From Clostridia bacterium (GTDB lineage: Bacteria; Bacillota; Clostridia; Lachnospirales; Anaerotignaceae): DNA of 64,000 nucleotides. Below, in pieces: positions 1-7,942 of the stretch (positions within the stretch are counted from its first letter, which is position 1; every line of letters begins with the position of its first letter). The stretch covers positions 1 through 64,000 of the forward strand of contig JALFWW010000004.1 in NCBI GenBank assembly GCA_022786605.1, written 5' to 3'. The translations under genes and the position numbers were made by a program. Under the pieces are notes generated by a model. That model did not search any database. It saw only the letters and a program-made list of their open reading frames with translations, and was not told the DNA's origin.

Positions 1-41
1 ATATTCATTTCTATAACCATGAGAGAATTCAATTAAAAACA

Positions 42-71
42 GGAGTGGCGCCGCTCACGCTACGCCACTCC
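42..71 (-). terminator. Intrinsic terminator, ROK-like gene
   Basis: A 9-bp perfect stem (GGAGTGGCG / CGCCACTCC) with a 12-nt loop. Read on the minus strand it is followed by a short U-rich stretch (TGTTTTTAATT). It lies about 100 bp after the stop of the ROK-like gene, which it probably ends. Confidence 0.6.
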
Positions 72-170
72 ACTTGAAAATCAAATATTATCCTCGTAAG
101 AACGCTTTTTGTACTGTCCGCACAAATTGGAGCAGTTCAAAAAATACCGCTTTTTTATTATATTTATTTA

Positions 171-1175
171 TTAGAACCTTTTAGGAAATTCTGTTTTGAT
201 TTCAATGGCTTTATAATACATTCCATCCAAATAACATGTTGCTTGGTTTTCTAGGATTCGAAAAGACGGAATTATCCTTTCTGGTAATTTTTTCATACAT
301 ATCTGCCTAATTTCCTCCAATACTTTTGCATCAAAAACATTTCCAGCATACACAATTTCATTTGGATTTAATATAGTGATTAAAGCAATTACAGAATCTG
401 CTACATACTTAGCAGCATCATTTGTTGCAACCTTTTTTATCAATTCTTCACGATCAATATCAAAAGACATATAGCCTGTCATACCAGCAAAACCATTTCT
501 TCCATTTAAAATAATATTTTCAACAACAGATGCTGTGCCTGGTAAAACATTCTTTACAGCATAAACCAATGATAGGGTTTCCATTGAATAGCCGCTCCGT
601 TTATATTCTCCATATACACGGAACTGACAATCATACGCAATGTAAAGAGGTACGTTTGTTACAGATGCTATTTTCTTTTCCAATGGTATACCTTCCAATT
701 CTGGAATATCTGACATATATACTACCCCCTCATCGACAATACCGCATATACCAATAATAATACAGCTAATATTGGTATATTGTTCTATCAATTCTAAAAT
801 AGTATGTATAACAGTCTGTTCATCCAATTTATTATACTGTTTTGTTTCCTTAAAAAGCTGTTTTCCAAGCATCGAAAGAATATCGCAATGTAAATACCGG
901 ATTTCATCTGAAGAAATGTCAATTCTCAAGCAAAGAATACTCTCGAACTGTTCATTGATTCGATAAACAATAGACCCCCTTCCAACGCCATTTAAATGTC
1001 TTTTTTCTCCAATGATTTCTCCTGTATTAGCCAATTCATTTAATAATGTATTACTTGTAGCTACACTAAAACCAGTAGCTTTTGCCACACTTAATTTCGT
1101 AAATTCTCCTCCACGCCACATTAAAGTACGAATTCTATTTATATTAATTTTTCTTACATCTGATGAATCTATCAT
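171..1175 (-). CDS. ROK-family-like transcriptional regulator (degenerate)
   Basis: 334 residues from the ATG at 1175, which follows AAAGGG at good spacing; a GTG 18 bp upstream overlaps that ribosome site. An N-terminal winged-helix segment (about residues 5-70, with KLSVAKATGFSVATSNTLL as the likely helix-turn-helix) is followed by a ROK/ASKHA-like fold. The C-terminal half keeps the ROK pattern (NGRNGFAGMTGYMSF, ITILNPNEIVYAGN). It lacks the GHE and the four-cysteine zinc motif of sugar-kinase ROK proteins, so it probably does not phosphorylate sugar. It stands alone on the minus strand with its own promoter, so its target is not evident. The family call is likely; the ligand is unknown. 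Confidence 0.75.
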   Translation of the reverse strand: MIDSSDVRKININRIRTLMWRGGEFTKLSVAKATGFSVATSNTLLNELANTGEIIGEKRHLNGVGRGSIVYRINEQFESILCLRIDISSDEIRYLHCDILSMLGKQLFKETKQYNKLDEQTVIHTILELIEQYTNISCIIIGICGIVDEGVVYMSDIPELEGIPLEKKIASVTNVPLYIAYDCQFRVYGEYKRSGYSMETLSLVYAVKNVLPGTASVVENIILNGRNGFAGMTGYMSFDIDREELIKKVATNDAAKYVADSVIALITILNPNEIVYAGNVFDAKVLEEIRQICMKKLPERIIPSFRILENQATCYLDGMYYKAIEIKTEFPKRF

Positions 1176-1211
1176 GCTATTAAACCCTTTCACTAAGTAT
1201 GTTTTTCTATA

Positions 1212-1239
1212 ATTATACCTATTATTATAAATGTGTCAA
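1212..1239 (-). promoter_or_regulatory. Sigma-A promoter of the ROK-like gene
   Basis: On the minus strand a perfect TTGACA (1234-1239) and a perfect TATAAT (1212-1217) are separated by 16 bp. They lie about 40 bp upstream of the chosen start codon. Confidence 0.8.
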
Positions 1240-1298
1240 TTATGAAAAATCTTAGCTAACATACACTTTTCTCTTTCTATTCAAACAAATACTGACTA

Positions 1299-1427
1299 TT
1301 ATCGTCTAATCTTGTACCCTCCCACCACTTCCTGCATTGCTTCCAATATATTTTTCAGCATATAGACTTCAGGATGTTCATGTGGCTTTACTTTTCGCAC
1401 TTTGATTTCTTTTTCCTTCATTCTCAT
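1299..1427 (-). CDS. Truncated DUF3846-like small protein (relic)
   Basis: A 42-residue frame with AGAGGA just upstream of ATG (a second ATG lies two codons in). The residues KVRKVKPHEHPEVYMLKNIL, followed by EAMQEVVGGYKI, resemble the N-terminus of DUF3846 proteins. Those proteins usually run on for many more residues and are common on conjugative elements and plasmids of Clostridia. Here a stop follows shortly after the VGGY motif. I infer a truncated remnant of a mobile-element gene, although the intact ribosome site means a short product could still be made. Confidence 0.5.
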   Translation of the reverse strand: MRMKEKEIKVRKVKPHEHPEVYMLKNILEAMQEVVGGYKIRR

Positions 1428-1664
1428 TCCTCTTTTCTTTTTTTGAAGGTTACTTAATTTAGTTGGTTTTCACAAAATAAATTTATTTTTTTGTTATATC
1501 TGAATTCCTTCTCTCTTTTAAAAAATATATTTCGAATTGTATCAACAAAGATACAGTTTCTTTCAAAATAAAATTTATTTCTTTTTCACAAACTTCAAAT
1601 TTCTTTCAAAAAATGGTTATATTTTTAGAAACCACTTTTTTGTCGATTTTCAGAAATGAAAAAA
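1428..1664. other. AT-rich gap without a gene
   Basis: Very AT-rich sequence between the DUF3846-like relic and the yebC terminator. I see no coding frame with a ribosome site and no convincing promoter. Confidence 0.5.
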
Positions 1665-1702
1665 GGCAGCGAGATTTTTTTCATCTCACTGCCCGAAAAT
1701 CG
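1644..1702 (-). terminator. Intrinsic terminator downstream of yebC
   Basis: An 11-bp stem with one mismatch (GGCAGTGAGAT / ATCTCGCTGCC, 1665-1693) is followed on the minus strand by seven U residues. A flanking pair CGATTTTC (1644-1651) / GAAAATCG (1695-1702) extends the symmetry. It is about 130 bp past the yebC stop. Confidence 0.8.
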
Positions 1703-1720
1703 TTTTTTAACTTCAAAAAC

Positions 1721-1821
1721 GCTATGTCATCTATAAAATTTGAATTTTTGGGGCTTTGAAAATCGCCCTCAAAAACCGCTGGAAGCCTTGATTTTACTAG
1801 CTTTGCGGCTATGTCATCTAT
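1721..1821. repeat. 14-bp direct repeat between yebC and its terminator
   Basis: GCTATGTCATCTAT occurs at 1721-1734 and again at 1808-1821, enclosing 73 bp of non-coding sequence that ends six bases from the yebC stop. It could be a target-site duplication or a recombination scar. No transposon ends are visible. Confidence 0.5.
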
Positions 1822-1826
1822 TTTGA

Positions 1827-2555
1827 TCACTCATCCCAGTTATGATATACATTCTGTACATCATCGTCATCATCCAGCATATCCAGCAATTTATTCATTT
1901 TCTTGATATCTTCATCAGATTTCAGTTCTGTATATGTCTGAGGAATCATTGTTACTTCTGCGCTTGCCATGGGAATGCCTGCTGTTTCCAGAGCTTCACG
2001 AACTGTGGAGAAATCATCAGGAGAAGTTGTGATTTCATAACTGTCTTCTTCCGCAGCGAAGTCTTCCGCACCAGCATCCAAAGCTGCCATCATCAGTTCT
2101 TCTTCATCCATTTCTACTTCTTCTTTATCAATGACAATCAGACCTTTCTGGTCAAACATGAAAGATACGCAGCCATTGGTACCCATGTTGCCGCCGCCTT
2201 TTGTAAAGGCATTTCTTACGTTAGCAGCCGCACGATTTCTGTTATCTGTCAGTGCTTCTACGATAACTGCTACGCCGCTGGGACCATAACCTTCATATGT
2301 TACCAGTTCATATTCTACGCCTTCTTCGTTACCAGCTGCTTTTTTTATACTTCTTTCGATGGTATCGTTAGGCATATTGTTGGATTTACATTTTGCAATA
2401 ACATCACGCAGTTTACCATTTACAGCAGGATCAGGACCGCCAGCTTTTACAGCAACCTGAATTTCTCTGCCCAGCATGGTAAAAATCTTACCTTTTGCTG
2501 CGTCATTTTTTTCCTTTTTATGTTTAATATTCGCAAACTTAGAATGTCCAGACAT
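1827..2555 (-). CDS. yebC: YebC/PmpR-family protein
   Basis: 242 residues, the usual length, with the invariant N-terminus [19 protein letters not shown] and a GAGGAGGG ribosome site. The family is conserved. Members are described as DNA-binding regulators, and more recent work links them to relieving ribosome stalling at proline-rich stretches; the sequence does not say which applies. The C-terminal part is acidic ([13 protein letters not shown]), as in other members. The LysR gene lies 114 bp upstream on the same strand, and a good terminator lies downstream. Confidence 0.95.
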   Translation of the reverse strand: MSGHSKFANIKHKKEKNDAAKGKIFTMLGREIQVAVKAGGPDPAVNGKLRDVIAKCKSNNMPNDTIERSIKKAAGNEEGVEYELVTYEGYGPSGVAVIVEALTDNRNRAAANVRNAFTKGGGNMGTNGCVSFMFDQKGLIVIDKEEVEMDEEELMMAALDAGAEDFAAEEDSYEITTSPDDFSTVREALETAGIPMASAEVTMIPQTYTELKSDEDIKKMNKLLDMLDDDDDVQNVYHNWDE

Positions 2556-2669
2556 TCATAACCCTCCTCGATTAAATTTCACCAAAATATTTTATCATTT
2601 TTTTTAATAAAAAACAAGAAAAACCGAAAATATACTATAAAATTGTCTATGAACTTCTTTTATCCCTAA

Positions 2670-3599
2670 CTAAATTTCACTTTTCAGCAAAGCTTCAATC
2701 TGCTGCATAAATTCGACTGCCAAAGCAGAATGATATGTATCTTTCCGATAAACCCAGCCAATTTCAAAATCAAATGGTGTATCCTTGATGGGCAATACCT
2801 TTGCATATGAAAAAAATGGTACATTTTTATAGGCTGGTGTACAATTTGCCACACACGCATAGGCATTTTTGCTTTGTATAAATTCATGGGCAGTGGTACG
2901 ATCATTGACTTCAATCAATGTTTTGGCTCCCATAATTGCACGCATTTTTTTATTTACCATATCCAATATAGGCAACTTTTCAGAAATAATTGTCATTGGA
3001 AATTCATGCAATTCCTTCAAAGAAATTTCTGTTTTTCCATTTTCTATACCATGATGAACAGAAAACATTGCCGCTGGTTTACTACTATAAATCGGTTCAA
3101 AAACCAAATCATCTATTTCCATTTTTGCCAGCCATTTACTTTTATCTATAGTAGGAATAGAAATCAGTCCCAATTCCACAGAACGGTCATATACATCCAT
3201 GAGTATTTCTGAAACGGATGTCTGATTATATCGAAAATTTACTGCTGCATTTTCATGTTGCTCCATCAAATTCCGAAAAACTGCCTGAGCGAATAAAAGA
3301 TAAGAAACCGACACAGAAAAAGATAGAGGAATTTGCGCGGAAGAGAAATCTTTTGCCGCATACTCGATTTGATCCGCATACTTCAAAAGTCCTTGCGCAT
3401 TTTGAATGAATATTTTTCCAAACTCTGTTAACTGGATTCCATTATATGATCTAATGAATATTTTTTGCTGCAGTTCACGCTCCAGCGACTTCAAAGAATT
3501 ACTAATATATGGCTGGGAAAGAAACAAATTTTGCGCCGCTTTGTTAATGGAACCTGACTGATATATACGCAATACCTGACGAATCTGTTCAATCTTCAT
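2670..3599 (-). CDS. LysR-family transcriptional regulator
   Basis: 309 residues from the ATG at 3599. That ATG follows GGGAGGTGAG, whereas an in-frame ATG 15 bp upstream overlaps the ribosome site. The N-terminal winged helix-turn-helix (residues 1-60: IRQVLRIYQSGSINKAAQNL, then FLSQPYISNSLKSLE) and a periplasmic-binding-type effector domain are typical. The gene is divergent from the DUF819 transporter and amidohydrolase genes, which it probably controls. The effector is not predictable; an N-acylated amino acid or a peptide-derived compound would fit the neighbours. Confidence 0.9.
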   Translation of the reverse strand: MKIEQIRQVLRIYQSGSINKAAQNLFLSQPYISNSLKSLERELQQKIFIRSYNGIQLTEFGKIFIQNAQGLLKYADQIEYAAKDFSSAQIPLSFSVSVSYLLFAQAVFRNLMEQHENAAVNFRYNQTSVSEILMDVYDRSVELGLISIPTIDKSKWLAKMEIDDLVFEPIYSSKPAAMFSVHHGIENGKTEISLKELHEFPMTIISEKLPILDMVNKKMRAIMGAKTLIEVNDRTTAHEFIQSKNAYACVANCTPAYKNVPFFSYAKVLPIKDTPFDFEIGWVYRKDTYHSALAVEFMQQIEALLKSEI

Positions 3600-3681
3600 G
3601 GTCTCACCTCCCATAAGATTATAACATATTTTTATGACTCACACCAGTTTTACATATTACCTTTTTCCCCTTTGGCTAACA

Positions 3682-3713
3682 TATAATAAACTTATCCAAT
3701 CGGTTGGTGATAA
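3682..3713 (+). promoter_or_regulatory. Candidate promoter and LysR operator
   Basis: In the LysR-DUF819 intergenic region a perfect TATAAT (3682-3687) is followed by an imperfect inverted repeat at 3692-3713 (TTATC...GATAA around CCAA-TCGG-TTGG). LysR proteins usually bind interrupted palindromes with T-N11-A. The position just after the -10 box would suit control of the plus-strand genes. No clear -35 box is seen. Confidence 0.4.
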
Positions 3714-3744
3714 AAAAGGATGATTACAGAAAGGGTGTGTGATT

Positions 3745-4944
3745 ATGACTTCTTGGATTCAGGCAGACGATACTTTATACCTCTGGATGGTTGTTGTACT
3801 GGTTACAGCTATAGCCATTACCATTGAACAGAAATGGAAATGGGGCGCGCGTATCAGCAGCTGCGTCATGTGCATTGCCGGCGGCATGATTCTTGCCAAT
3901 TTAAAAATTATTCCATTTACTTCTCCTGTATACGACAGCATCGGAAATATTTTATTATTACTTGCCATTCCCCTGCTGCTCTTTAAATCGGATATTCGAA
4001 AAATTTACAAATCCAGCGGCACCACATTTTTGATTTTCAATATCTGCGCAGTCAGTGCGTTTCTTGCCTCCTGCCTATTGCCTCTGGTTTTTAGAAACGT
4101 AGATAACATCGCAAAATTCTCTGCTATGTACAGTGCCGCAGCTGTCGGCGGTACAGTCAACGCTGTAGCGGTCACACAGATTTTTGATGTACCTACAGAT
4201 ATGCTCAATGGGCTTGGGCTGGTAGGTAACTTTACTGTTGCGATGATCGTATTTTTCTTTGGTCAATTTTGCCGTACACGTTTCTTCCGTACAAAATTCA
4301 AACATCCTCATATTGATGAATACGAGAAAGAACTGGCAAAAGGCGGCAATACAGAAGGCACAACCGAAGCGGCCATGTACTGGAAAAGCAAAGGCATCTC
4401 TTTAAAAGATATTGCTCAGGCAATGGCGATCACATTTGTTATTGTTAGTGTGAGCCAGTTCATTGCAAGCACAATCAACGCAAACAGCAGCAATTTCGTC
4501 ATCAAACAACTCTTTGGCAGTGTATATCTAGTAATGACATTGCTGACAACCATTGTTGCCACCACCTTTCCCAAATTCATGTCCAATGTAAAGGGTTCTG
4601 ACGAGCTTGGAAACATCATGCTGCTTATGTGGTTTGTAACCATTGGCTGTTCTGCAAATCTGGTTCAAATTATCCAGTATGGTGGTCTGATCATCTGCGC
4701 ATTCTGCATCGTATTCTCTGTCATGTGTCTACTGGTATTCACCATCGGCAAAATCTTCAAATTTGACTTAGAAGAAATGATGGTAGGTATCATCGCCGCC
4801 ATCGGCGGTCCTCCTACAGCTGCCGCTCTTTCCATCAGCATGGGGTGGAAAAAAATGGTTGTTCCCGGCGTATTGGTTGGGCTTTATGGTTATATCATCG
4901 GCAACTATGTCGGCGTACTCATTGGCAATATTTTTGGCGCATAA
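3745..4944 (+). CDS. DUF819-family membrane transporter
   Basis: 399 residues and about 10-12 hydrophobic segments. ATG 3745 is chosen over GTG 3739 because AAAGGG sits 9 nt upstream of the ATG. Family-typical glycine-rich turns are visible (SAAAVGGTVNAVAVTQ near residue 130, AIGGPPTAAALSISMGWKK near residue 350), forming a roughly repeated two-fold layout. DUF819 proteins are predicted secondary transporters of unknown substrate. The gene ends 24 bp before the D-aminoacylase-like gene, and the two are probably co-transcribed. I infer import of an N-acyl-D-amino acid or related peptide, but this is unproven. Confidence 0.85.
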   Translation: MTSWIQADDTLYLWMVVVLVTAIAITIEQKWKWGARISSCVMCIAGGMILANLKIIPFTSPVYDSIGNILLLLAIPLLLFKSDIRKIYKSSGTTFLIFNICAVSAFLASCLLPLVFRNVDNIAKFSAMYSAAAVGGTVNAVAVTQIFDVPTDMLNGLGLVGNFTVAMIVFFFGQFCRTRFFRTKFKHPHIDEYEKELAKGGNTEGTTEAAMYWKSKGISLKDIAQAMAITFVIVSVSQFIASTINANSSNFVIKQLFGSVYLVMTLLTTIVATTFPKFMSNVKGSDELGNIMLLMWFVTIGCSANLVQIIQYGGLIICAFCIVFSVMCLLVFTIGKIFKFDLEEMMVGIIAAIGGPPTAAALSISMGWKKMVVPGVLVGLYGYIIGNYVGVLIGNIFGA

Positions 4945-4968
4945 GCAAATAAGAAAAGAGGTTTCAAC

Positions 4969-6573
4969 ATGTTAGATATTCTGATTCAAAACGGTTCCAT
5001 CATAGATGGAACAGGAAAAAAAGCATATACGGGAAATCTCGGAATTTCCGGCGGAAAAATCACATTTCATACAGACAGAGAATCTGCCGCTCGCGTAATT
5101 GACGCCTCTGGCAAAATTGTTTGTCCTGGCTTCATTGATTTTCATTCCCATGGAGATATGGTTCTTGGTCAAGATTTTGCGAAATTATGTAAAGTTTCTC
5201 AAGGAATCACCACAGAAATTGCGGGGCAATGTGGTTCTTCCATGTTTCCTGTAAGACCCGAAAAACTGGATTTGTACCAAACACTGCTCTCTGTGGGAAC
5301 AGCCACATATCCTGATGATATGCCAAACTGGACAACTTTTGCACGTTATCTGGAATATGCAAAACAAATTCCCATTGCGGCAAACATCAAATTTCTGGTT
5401 GGTCATGGCTCTCTGCGCCTTGCAGTCATGGGATATGCATGCAGAAAGCCAACAAAAGAAGAACTAGAACAAATGAAAATATTATTGCGGGAATGTATGG
5501 AAAATGGCGCTCTCGGCATGAGTTCCGGCTTGATCTACACGCCCAGCGCCTATGCGGAAACTGAAGAACTCATCGAACTTGCCAAGGTTGTTGCGGAATA
5601 CGATGGACTTTATGCCACCCACATGCGCAACGAATCCTACGATGTCGTCCATTCTGTAAAAGACGCCATTGAAATTGGCAGAAAAAGTGGCGTTCGTGTG
5701 AGCATCTCCCACCACAAGATTTGCGGTAAACAAAATTGGGGGTTATCGAAAGAAACTTTGAAACTGGTGCAGAAAGCCATCATAGAAGGCATTCGCATCA
5801 CATTAGATCAATATCCTTATACCGCTTCCATGACCCATTTGAATGCCTGCATCCCCCCTTGGTATTTCACAGAAGGCATTCCAGCAATGGCAGAAAAACT
5901 GAAAGACCCAGATATCCGCAGAAAATTAAAAGCGGAAATCGACGATCCAAAAACCCCTTTTGACAACTATGTGCAAAATTGCGGCGGATATACTGGTGTC
6001 TTCATCTCCTCCTGCCCTGTGACACATGAGGCGGAAGGCATGTTCCTGAGCGATTACGCGGCACAAAAAGGCACGGACCCTTTTGATGCTCTTTGTGATC
6101 TTTTGGTTATCAACGGTGGTGTTGGCACAGCCATTTACCATTGTATGTCTGAAGATGATCTCTCCCAGATATTTACCTTCCCCCATACTGTTGTAGGTAC
6201 TGACGGCATTTGCCGTGCTATGGAAGAAAAGGCGCATCCACGTTCATTCGGCACTTTTGTCCGCGCTATTTGTCATTTCCATAAAGAAAAAAAACTGATG
6301 TCTCTGGAAGATGTCATCCGCAAAATGACTTCCCTGCCTGCCAGCCATGCCATGATTTCCAACAAAGGTATTTTAGCTGAAGGATATGATGCGGATATCA
6401 ACATTTTCGATCTGGAGCAGTTGGAAGATACCCCGAATTATGTCCATTCCAATCAGGTATGCAAAGGTATGGAAACCGTCATTGTCAATGGCGTTGTAGT
6501 ATATGAAAATGGCAGTCTGACAGGTGCCCATGGTGGAAAAATCCTGCTGCATCAAGGTAAAAACGCAGAATAA
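4969..6573 (+). CDS. N-acyl-D-amino-acid deacylase-type amidohydrolase
   Basis: 534 residues, start supported by AAGAGG. It is an amidohydrolase-superfamily enzyme: the N-terminal small domain (IIDGTGKKAYTGNLGI) leads into the metal motif DFHSHGDM near residue 63. An active-site cysteine region follows (GQCGSSMF), then LVGHGSLR, YATHMRNES and ISHHKICG, and the late aspartate GTDGI. The order matches D-aminoacylases/dihydroorotase-like enzymes that hydrolyse N-acyl-D-amino acids. It is coupled with the DUF819 transporter and divergent from LysR. Exact acyl and amino-acid specificity cannot be read from sequence. Confidence 0.88.
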   Translation: MLDILIQNGSIIDGTGKKAYTGNLGISGGKITFHTDRESAARVIDASGKIVCPGFIDFHSHGDMVLGQDFAKLCKVSQGITTEIAGQCGSSMFPVRPEKLDLYQTLLSVGTATYPDDMPNWTTFARYLEYAKQIPIAANIKFLVGHGSLRLAVMGYACRKPTKEELEQMKILLRECMENGALGMSSGLIYTPSAYAETEELIELAKVVAEYDGLYATHMRNESYDVVHSVKDAIEIGRKSGVRVSISHHKICGKQNWGLSKETLKLVQKAIIEGIRITLDQYPYTASMTHLNACIPPWYFTEGIPAMAEKLKDPDIRRKLKAEIDDPKTPFDNYVQNCGGYTGVFISSCPVTHEAEGMFLSDYAAQKGTDPFDALCDLLVINGGVGTAIYHCMSEDDLSQIFTFPHTVVGTDGICRAMEEKAHPRSFGTFVRAICHFHKEKKLMSLEDVIRKMTSLPASHAMISNKGILAEGYDADINIFDLEQLEDTPNYVHSNQVCKGMETVIVNGVVVYENGSLTGAHGGKILLHQGKNAE

Positions 6574-6600
6574 TATTTGAGCTATATTTTTCTCTCTCTG

Positions 6601-6633
6601 AAAATCCCTTTATGAAACCCATGAAGGGATTTT
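6601..6633 (+). terminator. Hairpin after the D-aminoacylase gene
   Basis: AAAATCCCTT / AAGGGATTTT forms a 10-bp stem 27 bp after the stop codon. The U tract is short and A follows, so termination may be partial; the repeat element begins 30 bp downstream. Confidence 0.55.
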
Positions 6634-6662
6634 GAAATAAAAAAAGAACCAAAACATCCAAT

Positions 6663-6827
6663 GCATCTTCATAAGAAAACAAAGAAAGCCGAAATCCCTA
6701 TGATGACAAAGGATTCCGGCTTTCTTATGATATTGAGATTTTATTTGATTTGTTTTCTTCTAAAGAGAGCTGTCGCAATTCCCCCTAAGAAATCAAGGAA
6801 AAAGAAAAGCAATGCTTTCTTAAGGGG
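6663..6827 (+). repeat. Two-module hairpin repeat, copy 1
   Basis: A structured intergenic element. Module I has an outer stem 6667-6683/6749-6765 (15 of 17 pairs). Inside it is an inner stem 6684-6697/6711-6724 (GAAAGCCGAAATCC / GGATTCCGGCTTTC). A 15-nt linker leads to module II, 6781-6827, whose ends pair as CCCCCTAAGAAA / TTTCTTAAGGGG. A related element in the opposite orientation lies at 53767-53920. Module II is 47 nt in both and differs at only about 5 positions. The inner stem of module I uses different bases in the two copies. It lies in the convergent gap between the D-aminoacylase gene and yigZ, and begins 90 bp after the former. Confidence 0.8.
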
Positions 6828-6897
6828 AAGTTACTTTTCGTTCCAACTTCTTTTTCAATTTTGCAACGGAAAACAAATCTGTCTATGTCATATACAA

Positions 6898-7554
6898 TTA
6901 TTGTTCCATCAGCTGCAATGTTCCATTCTGCCATACACCAAAGACTTCATCCATCTTTTCCGCAGCCTGTTTTCCCTTCATAATGTCCAACATCTTCTTT
7001 TCAAAAGCTTCAGACTGTTCTGATTCTACCAGCACACAAAACTGTACCTGATCCGTATACTGGGTATCATGAAGTACATGTCCATCCTGCAAAATTTCAT
7101 ACTGTACCTTTCCAGAGTCTGTATAATCCACAGTCACAAAATAGCGGCTATAGAGCACCAGTTCCGCAATACCAGCTGCCAGCAATCCTTCTTTGGCAGC
7201 TTTTCCATAAGCACGTACCAGACCACCGGTTCCAAGTAAAGTACCACCAAAATATCTTGTTACCACAATGGCAGTATCTTTCACATCTTCCCCTTTGAGC
7301 ACATTCAGCACCGGCATGCCAGCTGTGCCCTGGGGTTCTCCATCATCACTGAAACGCTGGATTTCATTTCTTTCACCAATCTGATAGGCAAACACATTAT
7401 GGGTCGCATCCCAATATTTCTTTTTCAATTCTTCGATAAAACTTCTGGCTTCTTCTTCTGTTTTTACAGGTCGAACGGTAGCAATGAAACGTGATTTCTT
7501 TTCCACGATTTCCGCTTCCGCCTGCGCCAGAATGGTTTTGTATTTTTTCAACAT
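6898..7554 (-). CDS. yigZ: YigZ/IMPACT-family protein
   Basis: 218 residues from the ATG at 7554, seven nt after AAGGTG; a TTG six bp upstream is less likely. The UPF0029/IMPACT N-terminal domain (KKSRFIATVRPVKTEEEA, then FSDDGEPQGTAGMPVL and TRYFGGTLLGTGGLVRAYG) and a C-terminal ferredoxin-like DUF1949 domain are present at normal length. The eukaryotic relative IMPACT regulates GCN2; the bacterial role is poorly defined. It appears to be a single-gene unit. Confidence 0.92.
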   Translation of the reverse strand: MLKKYKTILAQAEAEIVEKKSRFIATVRPVKTEEEARSFIEELKKKYWDATHNVFAYQIGERNEIQRFSDDGEPQGTAGMPVLNVLKGEDVKDTAIVVTRYFGGTLLGTGGLVRAYGKAAKEGLLAAGIAELVLYSRYFVTVDYTDSGKVQYEILQDGHVLHDTQYTDQVQFCVLVESEQSEAFEKKMLDIMKGKQAAEKMDEVFGVWQNGTLQLMEQ

Positions 7555-7669
7555 AAGCAATCACCTTGTTCAGTATACCAAAAAGCTGCAATCCACTCAA
7601 GAAAGAAACCGCATAAAAGCTATATTTTTTGCACAGAATAATTCTGACAAACAAAAAGGAGGCATATAT

Positions 7670-7849
7670 ATGGCTGGACAAAAATATCAGGACCTTGCGG
7701 ATTTACTGCTGCACAATGAACGGGCGAAACATTTTTATAAAGGATTACCCGACACCACACAGATCGCGTTATCCAACAACAGCAGTTCCATCTGCTCCAT
7801 GGAAGACCTGCGGAATTTTGTGAATACCGCAGAACAGAAAAAGAAATAA
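7670..7849 (+). CDS. Small protein of unknown function, 59 aa
   Basis: 59 residues with a near-perfect AAAGGAGG ribosome site 7 nt before ATG. The sequence is soluble-looking, with one helix (YQDLADLLLHNERAKHFY), a serine/asparagine-rich middle and a lysine tail; no signal peptide or membrane segment is seen. I do not recognise the family. The spacing and ribosome site make it a credible gene. It shares a convergent terminator hairpin with clpB. Confidence 0.7.
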   Translation: MAGQKYQDLADLLLHNERAKHFYKGLPDTTQIALSNNSSSICSMEDLRNFVNTAEQKKK

Positions 7850-7866
7850 TTTTTTTCCTAAAAAAC

Positions 7867-7906
7867 AACCCCATGAAACAACAGATTTCTGTCGTTCCAT
7901 GGGGTT
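7867..7906. terminator. Bidirectional terminator, small gene and clpB
   Basis: The stem AACCCCATG / CATGGGGTT is extended inward by ACAACAG / CTGTCGTT. It is followed by a U-rich run on the minus strand (TTGTTTTTTAGG) and a weaker one on the plus strand, so it mainly serves clpB. Confidence 0.8.
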
Positions 7907-7942
7907 TCTCTATTCTTTGGAGGTCATTGCAAAGAACAGATA

